From an uncultured Eubacteriales bacterium (GTDB taxonomy: Bacteria > Bacillota > Clostridia > Oscillospirales > Oscillospiraceae), in NCBI GenBank assembly GCA_900553805.1, contig USEU01000040.1:1-19431 (forward strand): 19,431 nt of DNA, given 5' to 3'. Under the pieces are notes generated by a model. It was not told where the DNA came from and made no database searches. It saw only the letters and a list, made by a program, of their open reading frames with translations. The position numbers and the translations under genes are program-made. Below are positions 6,958 through 14,445 of the stretch, piece by piece (position 1 is the stretch's first letter; each line of letters starts with the position of its first letter).

Positions 6958-8517
6958 ATGAATCTGAAAAATACCGCGCTGGGCATCGAGCTTGGTTCCA
7001 CCCGGATCAAAGCGGTGCTGATCGACGAAAACCATATTCCCATTGCCTCCGGCTCCCACGAGTGGGAGAATCAGTTGGTGGACGGCATCTGGACCTATTC
7101 CATGGAGGCCGTGACGAACGGCATTCAGGACTGCTATGCCGACCTGAAGCGGGACGTGCAGGAAAAATTCGGCACTGCGCTCACCGAGGTGGGGGCCATC
7201 GGCGTTTCCGCCATGATGCATGGTTACCTGCCCTTTGACAAGGACGGCAACCAGCTGGCGGCCTTCCGCACTTGGCGCAACACCATCACCGGCGAGGCGG
7301 CGGCCAAGCTCAGCGACGCGCTGAATTTCAACATTCCCCAGCGCTGGAGCATCGCCCACCTGTACCAGGCCATTCTGAACAAGGAAAGCCATGTAAAGGA
7401 CATTGCCTTCCTCACCACTCTGGCGGGTTACATTCATTTCAAGCTCACCGGCGAAAAGGTGATGGGCATCGGCGAGGCCTCCGGCATGTTCCCCATCAAC
7501 TCCGAAAAGCTGGACTTTGACCAACGGATGGTGGATATCTTCGACACCATGAGCGGTATGCCCTGGAAGCTGCGGGATATTCTGCCCAAGGTGCTGTGCG
7601 CGGGCGACCAGGGCGGCGTGCTGACCGAGGCGGGCGCGTGGTTCCTGGATCCCCAGGGCGACCTGAAGTCCGGCATCCCCGTGGCCCCCTGCGAGGGCGA
7701 CGCCGGCACCGGCATGGTTGCCACCAACTCCGTGCGGGAGCGCACGGGCAACGTATCCGCCGGTACCTCCGACTTTGCCATGATCGTTACCGATCACGCG
7801 CTGGGCGTGCACCGGGAGATCGACATGGTCACCACCCCCGCAGGCGCGCCGGTGGCCATGGTACACTGCAACAACTGCACCTCCGACATCAACGCCTGGG
7901 TCAACCTGCTGGGCGAATTTGCCCAGCTGATCGGCGCGCCCCAGGACAAGGGAGCGCTGTTTACCATGCTCTTCCGCAAGGCGCTGGAGGGCGACGCCGA
8001 CTGCGGCGGGCTGGTGAGCTACAACTACTTCTCCGGCGAGGGCGTGACCGGCCTGGACGAGGGCCGCCCCGTGTTCGCCCGGACGCCCAACGCCAGCTTC
8101 ACCCTGGCAAACTTCATGCGCACCCACATTCTGTCCGCCCTGGCCACCCTGAAGATCGGTCTGGACATTCTGACCGGCGAGGAAAAGGTGCGGGTGGACA
8201 AGCTGTACGGCCACGGCGGCTTCTTCAAGACCCCCGGCGTGGGCCAGCGGATGCTCTCCGCCGCCATCGGCGCGCCGGTATCGTGCATGGAGACCGCCGG
8301 AGAGGGCGGCCCCTACGGCATGGCCCTGCTGGCCGCCTACATGGTGCGCAAGGCGGGCGGCGAATCGCTGGCGGACTATCTGGATAACCGGGTATTCGCC
8401 GGGGCCGCCTCCACCACGCTGCTGGCGGAGCAATCGGACATCGACGGCTTCAATGAGTTCCTGAGCCGCTACAAAAAGGCCTTTGCCATGGAAAAGGCCG
8501 CCGTGGAGGGACTGTAA
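6958..8517 (+). CDS. FGGY-family carbohydrate kinase, probable L-ribulokinase (AraK-like)
   Basis: This 519-residue protein has the FGGY sugar-kinase fold. The N-terminal nucleotide motif is [15 protein letters not shown] (9-23), with Glu where xylulokinases have Asp. A substrate-loop motif [11 protein letters not shown] is at 84-94. The second-domain motif [10 protein letters not shown] (244-253) holds the probable catalytic Asp248, and a C-terminal [15 protein letters not shown] is present. It differs clearly from the window's xylulokinase and is shorter than classical AraB (about 560). The stop codon is 1 nt from the araD start, so L-ribulose is the most likely substrate. Clostridia are known to use a non-orthologous ribulokinase called AraK, which this may be. 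I chose ATG at 6958 because GGAAGGAG precedes it; an upstream in-frame GTG has no site. Other ketoses such as L-xylulose are possible. Confidence 0.8.
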   Translation: MNLKNTALGIELGSTRIKAVLIDENHIPIASGSHEWENQLVDGIWTYSMEAVTNGIQDCYADLKRDVQEKFGTALTEVGAIGVSAMMHGYLPFDKDGNQLAAFRTWRNTITGEAAAKLSDALNFNIPQRWSIAHLYQAILNKESHVKDIAFLTTLAGYIHFKLTGEKVMGIGEASGMFPINSEKLDFDQRMVDIFDTMSGMPWKLRDILPKVLCAGDQGGVLTEAGAWFLDPQGDLKSGIPVAPCEGDAGTGMVATNSVRERTGNVSAGTSDFAMIVTDHALGVHREIDMVTTPAGAPVAMVHCNNCTSDINAWVNLLGEFAQLIGAPQDKGALFTMLFRKALEGDADCGGLVSYNYFSGEGVTGLDEGRPVFARTPNASFTLANFMRTHILSALATLKIGLDILTGEEKVRVDKLYGHGGFFKTPGVGQRMLSAAIGAPVSCMETAGEGGPYGMALLAAYMVRKAGGESLADYLDNRVFAGAASTTLLAEQSDIDGFNEFLSRYKKAFAMEKAAVEGL

Positions 8518-8518
8518 A

Positions 8519-9217
8519 ATGCTGGAAAAGCTGAAGGAGCAGGTTTATCTTGCCAACATGGAGCTGTCCAAGCGGGGGCTTGTCACCTACACCTGGGGCA
8601 ATGTATCCGGCATCGACCGGGAAAAGGGACTGTTCGTCATCAAGCCCAGCGGCGTTGACTACGACCTGCTGAAGCCCGACGACATGGTGGTCATGGATCT
8701 GCAGGGCAACAAGGTAGAGGGTGACCTGAACCCTTCCTCCGACACCAAGACCCACCTGGTGCTGTACAACGCCTTTCCCGGCATCGGCGGCATTGTCCAT
8801 ACCCACAGCCCTTACGCCGTGGCCTGGGCCCAGGCCGGTGAGGATCTGCCCTGCTACGGCACCACCCACGCCGACTATTTCTACGGCAGCGTTCCCTGCG
8901 CACGCCACCTGACCCAGGAGGAGCTGGACGAGGATTATGAGCGCAACACCGGCATCACCATTGTGGAGACCTTCAGGGAGCGGGGCATCGATCCCAAGGC
9001 CGTGCCCGCCGTGCTGTGTTACAGCCATGGCCCCTTCACCTGGGGCAAGGACGCCGACCAGGCGGTGTATCACAGCGTGGTGCTGGAGGAATGCGCCAAA
9101 ATGGGCATCTTCACCCGTGTGCTGAATCCCCACGCCGCCCCCGCCCCCCAGCGGATGCTGGACAAGCACTACCTGCGCAAGCACGGCCCCAATGCCTATT
9201 ACGGGCAGAAGAAGTAA
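8519..9217 (+). CDS. araD: L-ribulose-5-phosphate 4-epimerase
   Basis: This zinc-dependent class II aldolase-family enzyme (232 residues; E. coli AraD has 231) converts L-ribulose 5-phosphate to D-xylulose 5-phosphate, the last step of arabinose use. Similarity to E. coli AraD runs end to end. The phosphate-binding motifs TWGNVSGID and KPSGVDYD are present, as are SSDTKTHL, the zinc-binding HTHS, THADYFYG with the catalytic Asp, the third zinc ligand in SHGPFTWG, and the family ending HYLRKHGPNAYYGQ with the catalytic Tyr. It starts one base after the kinase stop, with GGAGGG inside the kinase gene, so the two are translationally coupled. No araA isomerase is in the window. UlaF/SgbE paralogues share the fold, but the match to AraD is closer. 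Confidence 0.93.
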   Translation: MLEKLKEQVYLANMELSKRGLVTYTWGNVSGIDREKGLFVIKPSGVDYDLLKPDDMVVMDLQGNKVEGDLNPSSDTKTHLVLYNAFPGIGGIVHTHSPYAVAWAQAGEDLPCYGTTHADYFYGSVPCARHLTQEELDEDYERNTGITIVETFRERGIDPKAVPAVLCYSHGPFTWGKDADQAVYHSVVLEECAKMGIFTRVLNPHAAPAPQRMLDKHYLRKHGPNAYYGQKK

Positions 9218-9231
9218 GCTGCAAGCATATT

Positions 9232-9272
9232 TCAGCCCCGATCCGTTCGTCGCGGATCGGGGCTGATTTTTT
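9232..9272 (+). terminator. Rho-independent terminator of araD, hairpin shared with hypA end
   Basis: TCAGCCCCGATCCG (9232-9245) and CGGATCGGGGCTGA (9253-9266) form a perfect 14-bp stem with a 7-nt loop, followed by six T (9267-9272). The converging hypA gene ends at 9279. On its strand the stem has no T-run, so termination there would be weaker. Confidence 0.92.
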
Positions 9273-9278
9273 CATATG

Positions 9279-9623
9279 CTATTCTACCGCGATCTCCTTG
9301 ATCTCCAGTTCATTGCCCTGCTGCAAATAGGTTCGGTCGCTGCCGCAGTGAGGGCAGATTTTCCCCTGGGGGACGGTGTCGTAGGTCTTCCCGCAGCTTT
9401 CGCAGTAGGTGACGGCGTGGATGGGCTCCCAGAGGAGCTCGCAACCCTCCAGCATGGGGGTGCGCTTGCAGTTCCAGTTCCACACGTCCACCAGATAGGA
9501 AGGGATCACCGTGGAAACCTCTCCGATTTGGAGCGTCACCCGGCGGACATGCTGCGCCTGATTCTCTTTCGCGATTTTCACCACGCTGTCCGCAATGTGA
9601 AATACAACGCCCAGCTCGTGCAT
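9279..9623 (-). CDS. hypA: Nickel metallochaperone HypA
   Basis: HypA (114 residues, standard length) hands nickel to the active site of [NiFe] hydrogenases, or in some bacteria urease, working with HypB. The protein begins MHELG, and the N-terminal Met-His-Glu is the conserved nickel ligand set. The structural zinc site is formed by C74, C77, C90 and C93 (CESC and CPHC). The ATG overlaps the stop of the upstream oxidoreductase gene by one base (TGATG), so translation is coupled. That overlap and the MHE motif fix the start. Nickel enzymes are not encoded in the window, nor are HypC, HypD, HypE or HypF. The client enzyme is unknown; pairing with hypB in the same operon supports the hydrogenase-maturation name. 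Confidence 0.92.
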   Translation of the reverse strand: MHELGVVFHIADSVVKIAKENQAQHVRRVTLQIGEVSTVIPSYLVDVWNWNCKRTPMLEGCELLWEPIHAVTYCESCGKTYDTVPQGKICPHCGSDRTYLQQGNELEIKEIAVE

Positions 9624-12457
9624 CAGTCTTTCTTCCCGCCCAGCTTGGTGACCACGGTCTGGCCCAGGCGCTTGCCCACCATGGGCAGGATGCCCTTGAC
9701 CTTGTCCTCGGCCTTCATCATTTTGGAGCACTCCGGGTGATCCCGCTTCAGGTGGATGGCATCGAACACGCACTTGGTGGTGCACACGCCGCAGCCGATG
9801 CACTTGTTGGGATCCACCCAGCTGGCGCCGCAGCCCAGGCAGCGGGCCGTCTCGGTCTTTACCTGCTGCTCAGTGAGCACCCGGTTGGGGTCGCGGAAGG
9901 AATGGGCGCGGTCGATGGTCTCGTCCACACCGGCCTGCTGCCGCTGGGCGGTATCATAGCTCTCCAGCAGCACATTGTCCTTGTCCAGCATATTGAAGTC
10001 CCGGCGGTTCCGGCCGGTAACCAGGCTGGCCCCCTTGTGGACATAGCGGTGCAGGGATTCGGCGGCGCACTTTCCCTCTTCGATGGCGTCAATGACGAAC
10101 TTCGGCCCGTGGTACACGTCGCCGCCCACGAAGATATCCTCCACGGCGGTCTGATAGGTCAGGCTGTCCGCCACGGGGTAATTGCCCCGGTGGAATTCCA
10201 CCTTCTCATCCTCCAGCAGGCCGCCCCACTGAATGCTCTGGCCGATGGCGAACACCACATGGTCCGCTTCCAGGGTCATGGTCTGCGACTCGTCGTACTC
10301 AGGAGAGAACCGCTTGGTCTCCGGGTCGATGGTGCGCAGGCACTTTTTGAACACCACGCCGGTGACGTGCCCGGCTTCGTTTTTCAGCACTTCCTTGGGG
10401 CCCCAGCCGTTGCAGATCTCGATGTGCTCCTCCAGGGTCTCCTTAATTTCATCCTTGGACGCGGGCATGGTCTGCCGGGATTCCAGGCACACCATGGTGG
10501 TATGGGCAGCCCCATAGCGTGAGGCGGTACGGGCGCAGTCCACGGCCACGTTGCCGCCGCCGATGACCAGCACCCGGCCATCCATATGCTTCTCCTCGTT
10601 GCCCAGCGCGTCGTGAAGGAAATCCACGGCAATGGAGGTTCCCTCCGCGTTCTCACCGGGGACGCCGGGCAATCGTCCGCCCTGGCAGCCGATGGCGATG
10701 TAGAAGGCCAGATAGCCCTCCTCCCGCAGCTGCTGGATGCTCACATCCCTGCCCACCTCGACGCCGCAGCGGATATCCACGCCCAGCTCCCGCAGCACCT
10801 GAATTTCCCCATCGATCACGTCCTTTTCCAGCTTGAAGGAGGGGATGCCATAGGTCAGCATGCCGCCGGGGCGCTCATTCTTTTCAAACACCGTGGGCTT
10901 ATAGCCACGGGTGGCCAGATAATAGGCGGCGGACAGACCGGCCGGGCCTGCACCGATGACGGCGATCTTCTGCTCCCAATGGGTCTTCTGGTTGGAGGCA
11001 ATGACCACCGGCGGGATATAGCGGGTCTCGGCGCGCAGATCCTGCTCGGCCAGGAATTTCTTCACCGCGTCGATGGACACGGCCTGATCCACGCTGCCCC
11101 GGGTGCAGGCATCCTCGCAGCGCTTGTTGCAGATGCGGCCGCAGACAGCGGGGAAGGGATTGTCCTTTTTGATGAGCGCCAGGGCCTCCTGATATCTGCC
11201 CTGGGCCGCCAGCTTCAGATAGCCCTGAACGGACACATGGGCGGGGCAGGCGGTTTTGCAGGGAGCGGTGCCCTTGTCGTAGCAGTTCTTTCGGTTGTTG
11301 TCCCGGTAGTCGGGATCCCAGTGCTCCGGCCCCCACTTGATGGAATTGGGCAGCTCGTGCTTGGGGTAGGTCACTTCCCTGCCCTGCTTGTCGCAGAGCT
11401 TCTGGCCCAGGCGGACGGCGCCGGCGGGGCAATACTCCACGCATTTGCCGCAGGCCACGCACTTTTCGCGCTCCACCTCTGCCGTATAGGCAGAGCGGGA
11501 CAGGTTGGGAGTGTTGAACAGCTGACTGGTCCGCAGGGCGTTGCAGATCTGCACATTGCAGTTGCAGATGCCGAAGATCTTATTTTCGCCGTCGATGTTG
11601 GTGATCTGGTGGACAAAACCGTTGTCCTCCGCCTTTTGCAGGATGCGCATGGCTTCCTCATAGGTGATGTCGTGGCCCTTGCCGGTCTCCCGGCAGTAGT
11701 CGGCGAAGTCACCCACGCCGATGCACCAGCACTGCTCGTCGTCCGCGCAGCCCTCGCCCATGGCGGCCCGGCTGGCGCGGCAGGAGCACTGGCCCACGCC
11801 GATGTGACCCTCGTACTTTTTCAGCCAGTAGGACAGGTGCTCGATGTCCAGGGTCTGATTTTCCATGGAGATCGCCTTCTCCACCGGGATAACGTGCATG
11901 CCCACGCCACCGCCGCCGGGGGGCAGAAGATGGGTGACCCCCGCCAGGGGGACATAGGTCATGCGCTCAAAGAAATAGCCGATCTCCGGGGTGTCCCGCA
12001 GACGCTTATTGCCCTCCGGCCCCTCCTCCATGTTAAAAAGCTCCGCGCTGCCGGGCACGAACATGGGCAGGATGTACCGCCGGGCCGAGGGAGGCGCGGT
12101 GCGGCCATTGTGGTCGTAGTGGTAGCCGTAGTCGTATTCCAGCAGGCCGATGTAGCTCATCTTGTCCAGCAGCTCCTGGAAGTGGGGCCTGTCCTCCTCC
12201 CGGACCCGGTTCATTTCCCACAACTGCTCCACGGTGTAGGGCGTGCGCAGCTTCATGGACAGGGCGATGTCCGCCATCTCGTCCGTGACCAGGGCCGCCA
12301 GGCCCCAGTATTCCGGGTCATCCGCCGTGACGCCCTTCATTTTGTGCGCCATCACGTCCGTGATCTTCCGTCCCAGCTTCAGGATCTTCTCCCGGGGCGC
12401 TGCCTCCCCCCTGTGCACCGGGTTCAGCGCCCGCTGCTGCAATTCCTTGTCGATCAT
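9623..12457 (-). CDS. Large Fe-S/FAD/NAD(P)H oxidoreductase: cysteine-rich N-terminal domain fused to a GltD-like module
   Basis: A 944-residue multidomain redox protein. Residues 1-330 form a domain I cannot name, with cysteine clusters GQCSCR (222-227), C237, CWC (243-245) and GICNCNVQIC (297-305). A ferredoxin motif CVACGKCVEYCP follows (333-344). The GltD-like (glutamate synthase small-subunit) part has Fe-S-binding cysteines C392-C451, the FAD motif GAGPAGLSAAYYL (502-514), the NAD(P)H motif VIGGGNVAVDCA (631-642) and a second FAD motif VGGD (777-780). A C-terminal ferredoxin-like segment has CLGC (873-876) and CIGCGVCTTKC (886-896). It should pass electrons between NAD(P)H, flavin and several clusters to a ferredoxin or a partner enzyme. 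No glutamate synthase large subunit is present. It lies between hypB and hypA, so hydrogenase-linked electron transfer is plausible but inferred. The ribosome binding site is GGAGGAGG (12465-12472). Confidence 0.85.
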   Translation of the reverse strand: MIDKELQQRALNPVHRGEAAPREKILKLGRKITDVMAHKMKGVTADDPEYWGLAALVTDEMADIALSMKLRTPYTVEQLWEMNRVREEDRPHFQELLDKMSYIGLLEYDYGYHYDHNGRTAPPSARRYILPMFVPGSAELFNMEEGPEGNKRLRDTPEIGYFFERMTYVPLAGVTHLLPPGGGGVGMHVIPVEKAISMENQTLDIEHLSYWLKKYEGHIGVGQCSCRASRAAMGEGCADDEQCWCIGVGDFADYCRETGKGHDITYEEAMRILQKAEDNGFVHQITNIDGENKIFGICNCNVQICNALRTSQLFNTPNLSRSAYTAEVEREKCVACGKCVEYCPAGAVRLGQKLCDKQGREVTYPKHELPNSIKWGPEHWDPDYRDNNRKNCYDKGTAPCKTACPAHVSVQGYLKLAAQGRYQEALALIKKDNPFPAVCGRICNKRCEDACTRGSVDQAVSIDAVKKFLAEQDLRAETRYIPPVVIASNQKTHWEQKIAVIGAGPAGLSAAYYLATRGYKPTVFEKNERPGGMLTYGIPSFKLEKDVIDGEIQVLRELGVDIRCGVEVGRDVSIQQLREEGYLAFYIAIGCQGGRLPGVPGENAEGTSIAVDFLHDALGNEEKHMDGRVLVIGGGNVAVDCARTASRYGAAHTTMVCLESRQTMPASKDEIKETLEEHIEICNGWGPKEVLKNEAGHVTGVVFKKCLRTIDPETKRFSPEYDESQTMTLEADHVVFAIGQSIQWGGLLEDEKVEFHRGNYPVADSLTYQTAVEDIFVGGDVYHGPKFVIDAIEEGKCAAESLHRYVHKGASLVTGRNRRDFNMLDKDNVLLESYDTAQRQQAGVDETIDRAHSFRDPNRVLTEQQVKTETARCLGCGASWVDPNKCIGCGVCTTKCVFDAIHLKRDHPECSKMMKAEDKVKGILPMVGKRLGQTVVTKLGGKKD

Positions 12458-12490
12458 TTCTGTGCCTCCTCCTTTTATAATTACGTCTTA

Positions 12491-12651
12491 GGCAACACCG
12501 CACAATTTGGCAAGAAGCCCCAGCCTGGATTTTTGGCTCAATTCAAAGTTTGGAAAACGAAGGAATACTGTATGTATTTCTCGTTTTTCAAACTGAAGAA
12601 GTGGGGCAAAAAGACGGCTGCGGCTCGCAGGCACAATTGCGCGGTGTTGCC
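12491..12651. repeat. Complete MITE-like inverted-repeat element (copy 2, 161 bp)
   Basis: The ends are near-perfect inverted repeats: GGCAACACCGCACAATT on the left (12491-12507) and AATTGCGCGGTGTTGCC on the right (12635-12651), differing at one position. A 3-bp target duplication, TTA, flanks it (12488-12490 and 12652-12654). The centre also pairs with itself: about 12547-12568 with 12574-12594. The GCCCC near the left also pairs with GGGGC near the right, so the whole element can fold into one long imperfect hairpin. It contains no transposase. It separates hypB from the oxidoreductase gene; without it the gap would be about 30 nt. Partial copies at both window edges show that it is a genomic repeat family. 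Confidence 0.9.
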
Positions 12652-13329
12652 TTAAGCTTTATCCTGCTTCCATTTCCGCACCTGCCGGGCGATCCACTCC
12701 GCAAGAGCGGGGATCCCCTCGCCGGTTTTGGCGCTGATGGGGAAAATCCGAATATTGGGGTTTCGCATTTTCGCGTAGGCCTCTACCTTTTCCATATCGA
12801 AATCAAAATAGGGCAGCACGTCGATCTTGTTGACGATCATGGCGTCGCACACCTGGAATACCAGCGGATATTTCAGGGGCTTATCGTGCCCCTCGGGGAC
12901 GGATAGGATCATCATGTTCAGGGAAGCGCCGGTATCGAATTCCGCCGGGCAGACCAGGTTGCCCACGTTTTCCAGCACCACCAGGTCAAGCTCCTGCGTC
13001 CCCAGCTGACGGATGCCCTGCCGGGTCATGTCCGCGTCCAGGTGACACATGCCGCCGGTGTGCAGCTGAATGACCTTGGTGCCGGTGGCCGCGATCGTAC
13101 CGGCATCCACATCGGAGTCAATGTCCGCCTCCATCACGCCCACCCGCATTTCCTTCGGCAGTGCCGCCAGCAGCTTTGTCAGCGTGGTGGTCTTGCCGGA
13201 GCCGGGGGAGGACATCAGATTGATCAGGCAGGTACCCTGCTGCCGCAGCTCCTGCCGCAGGGCGTCGGCATCCCTGTTGTTGTCCGCGAAAACGCTCTGC
13301 TTTACTTCGATCACACGGTATGGATTCAT
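12652..13329 (-). CDS. hypB: Hydrogenase/nickel maturation GTPase HypB
   Basis: HypB (225 residues) is the GTPase that drives nickel insertion together with HypA. The P-loop SSPGSGKTT is at 40-48, the second conserved acidic motif EADIDSDVDA at 67-76, and the metal-binding Cys-His of HTGGMCHLDAD at 95-96. VVLENVGNLVCP spans 117-128, and NKID (167-170) gives guanine specificity. The N-terminal CxxCGC site and the histidine-rich tail of some HypB proteins are missing, so nickel storage is unlikely. The ATG has GGAGA upstream. The stop codon (TAA, 12654-12652) is also one copy of the target duplication of the adjoining repeat. It lies 12 nt after the acetyltransferase gene. Confidence 0.94.
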   Translation of the reverse strand: MNPYRVIEVKQSVFADNNRDADALRQELRQQGTCLINLMSSPGSGKTTTLTKLLAALPKEMRVGVMEADIDSDVDAGTIAATGTKVIQLHTGGMCHLDADMTRQGIRQLGTQELDLVVLENVGNLVCPAEFDTGASLNMMILSVPEGHDKPLKYPLVFQVCDAMIVNKIDVLPYFDFDMEKVEAYAKMRNPNIRIFPISAKTGEGIPALAEWIARQVRKWKQDKA

Positions 13330-13341
13330 AATGGTCTCCTT

Positions 13342-13857
13342 TCAGCAGCTTCCGTCGCCGGACAGGCGCTTCTCTCTGCGGTTGCCGTAATAGGGGCCGT
13401 CCTGGCATTGGCCGCAGAGGCGGTAGCCCTGGGATTCATAGTAGGCATTCAGAAACGCGCTGTCCACGCTGCAATCCAGGCGGAGGCTCGCCTTGCCGTT
13501 TTGGCGGGCAAAACGGTCAATTTCCGCCAGGATCGCCTTTCCCGCGCCGGGGAGATTGGACACAGTCACCAGATTGTGAATGTAATAGGCGGGAACGGTT
13601 TCGGCATCTGCCCAGCGCTCGTCGCCGGTGAGCAGTACCACTGCCCCCACCACGGCTCCGTCCGCAGACCGCTTCAGAACGTACAGGCTGCCCGCCTCCT
13701 GATGCTCCCGGTAATAGGAAATGGGGTAGGCGTTGAGATAGTCCGTGTCGTTCCACTGGTGCGGGCCCTTTTCATTCATCCACGAAACCCGCTGCTCATA
13801 CAGATGAAACACCTCCTCCGCCTCCTGCGGTGCGGCAGGCTGAAATATGTACTCCAT
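13342..13857 (-). CDS. GNAT-family N-acetyltransferase
   Basis: This 171-residue protein has the GNAT fold. The acetyl-CoA strand-loop-helix region is NLVTVSNLPGAGKAILAEI (residues 95-113), in which the usual Q/R-x-x-G-x-G/A loop is partly degenerate (NLPGAG). A substrate-side motif GAVVLLTGDERW lies before it, and the typical C-terminal NAYYESQGYRLCGQC near 137-151 matches the family's F/Y-Y-x-x-x-G-F/Y pattern. Such enzymes transfer acetyl groups from acetyl-CoA to small molecules or protein N-termini; the substrate cannot be told. The start has AAGGGGCGG upstream. It is co-transcribed, 12 nt after the yfbR-like gene and 12 nt before hypB. Confidence 0.82.
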   Translation of the reverse strand: MEYIFQPAAPQEAEEVFHLYEQRVSWMNEKGPHQWNDTDYLNAYPISYYREHQEAGSLYVLKRSADGAVVGAVVLLTGDERWADAETVPAYYIHNLVTVSNLPGAGKAILAEIDRFARQNGKASLRLDCSVDSAFLNAYYESQGYRLCGQCQDGPYYGNRREKRLSGDGSC

Positions 13858-13869
13858 AAAAACCGCCCC

Positions 13870-14445
13870 TTACAGCTGATCCAGATTGAGGTTGAAGGCC
13901 TCAAGACAGTTATCGATGAACCAGTCCATTTCCTCCCGGTGGAGGGCCCGCAGGGCCTGCATAGTGACAGCGGCGGCGGAATCGAACTCGGTGTTGCCCG
14001 CCTTCTGCTCTTCCACACATTTGATGTAGGCGGAGAGCTTGTCCGCTCCCTTCACAATGGGCTCCAGCTCCTTGTCATCCTCCAGCACCAGATGCTCATA
14101 GCTGGGACGCAGCGCCGGGGGGAGCATATCCAGCAGCCGGTTGCCCGCGATGCGCTCCACCTGCTTGTAGGCGTCCTTGATCTCCGGATTGTAGTACTTG
14201 ATGGGAGTGGGCATGTCGCCGGTGAGGATCTCGGAGGCGTCATGATACAGCGCCGCCACGGCGCAGCGGTCCGGGTCCGGGGTGGGCAGATGGAGGATGT
14301 CCCGGCGGATCAGCGCCAGGGCGTGGGCCAGCACCGCCACCTGGTGGCTGTGCTCTTGGATGTTCTCGGAAAAGGTATTGCGCATCAGCCCCCAGCGGGT
14401 GATGTAGCGCATTCTGCCCAGCAGGGCGTAAAATTCATTGGCCAT
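13870..14445 (-). CDS. yfbR: HD-domain 5'-deoxynucleotidase, YfbR-like
   Basis: This 191-residue HD phosphohydrolase aligns closely with E. coli YfbR (199 residues), which dephosphorylates deoxyribonucleoside 5'-monophosphates in the cytoplasm and takes part in nucleotide salvage. Shared blocks are RWGLMRN (17-23), ENIQEHSHQVA with the metal ligand H32 (27-37), YHDASEILTGDMPTPIKY with H68-D69 (67-84), and the last metal ligand D135 in KGADKLSAYIKC. All catalytic residues are intact. The start overlaps the end of the gph-like gene by 11 nt, so the two are coupled. A role in balancing dNTP pools would fit the replication genes upstream, but that is inference. Confidence 0.9.
   Translation of the reverse strand: MANEFYALLGRMRYITRWGLMRNTFSENIQEHSHQVAVLAHALALIRRDILHLPTPDPDRCAVAALYHDASEILTGDMPTPIKYYNPEIKDAYKQVERIAGNRLLDMLPPALRPSYEHLVLEDDKELEPIVKGADKLSAYIKCVEEQKAGNTEFDSAAAVTMQALRALHREEMDWFIDNCLEAFNLNLDQL

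Noticed and set aside
6937..8433. Minus-strand open frame of 498 codons opposite the FGGY kinase
   Set aside because: Composition is His/Gly/Val-rich, it lacks a start signal, and the plus-strand kinase is unmistakable.
9623..12457. Glutamate synthase small subunit (GltD)
   Set aside because: GltD has about 450-490 residues; this protein has an extra 330-residue N-terminal region and extra ferredoxin motifs, and no GltB gene is present.
12474..12505. Possible outward promoter made of TTGTGC in the repeat end and TATAAA in the flank, driving the oxidoreductase gene
   Set aside because: The spacing is 20 nt, well above the usual 16-18, and the -35 match is weak.
12491..12651. A small protein encoded in the repeat (frame ending KKTAAARRHNCAVLP)
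   Set aside because: There is no ribosome binding site, the frame is basic and low in complexity, and the inverted-repeat structure explains the sequence better.
10586..12655. Long plus-strand open frame (689 codons) opposite the oxidoreductase gene and running through the repeat
   Set aside because: It is a GC-driven shadow of a gene with clear motifs; its last residues are merely a translation of the repeat.
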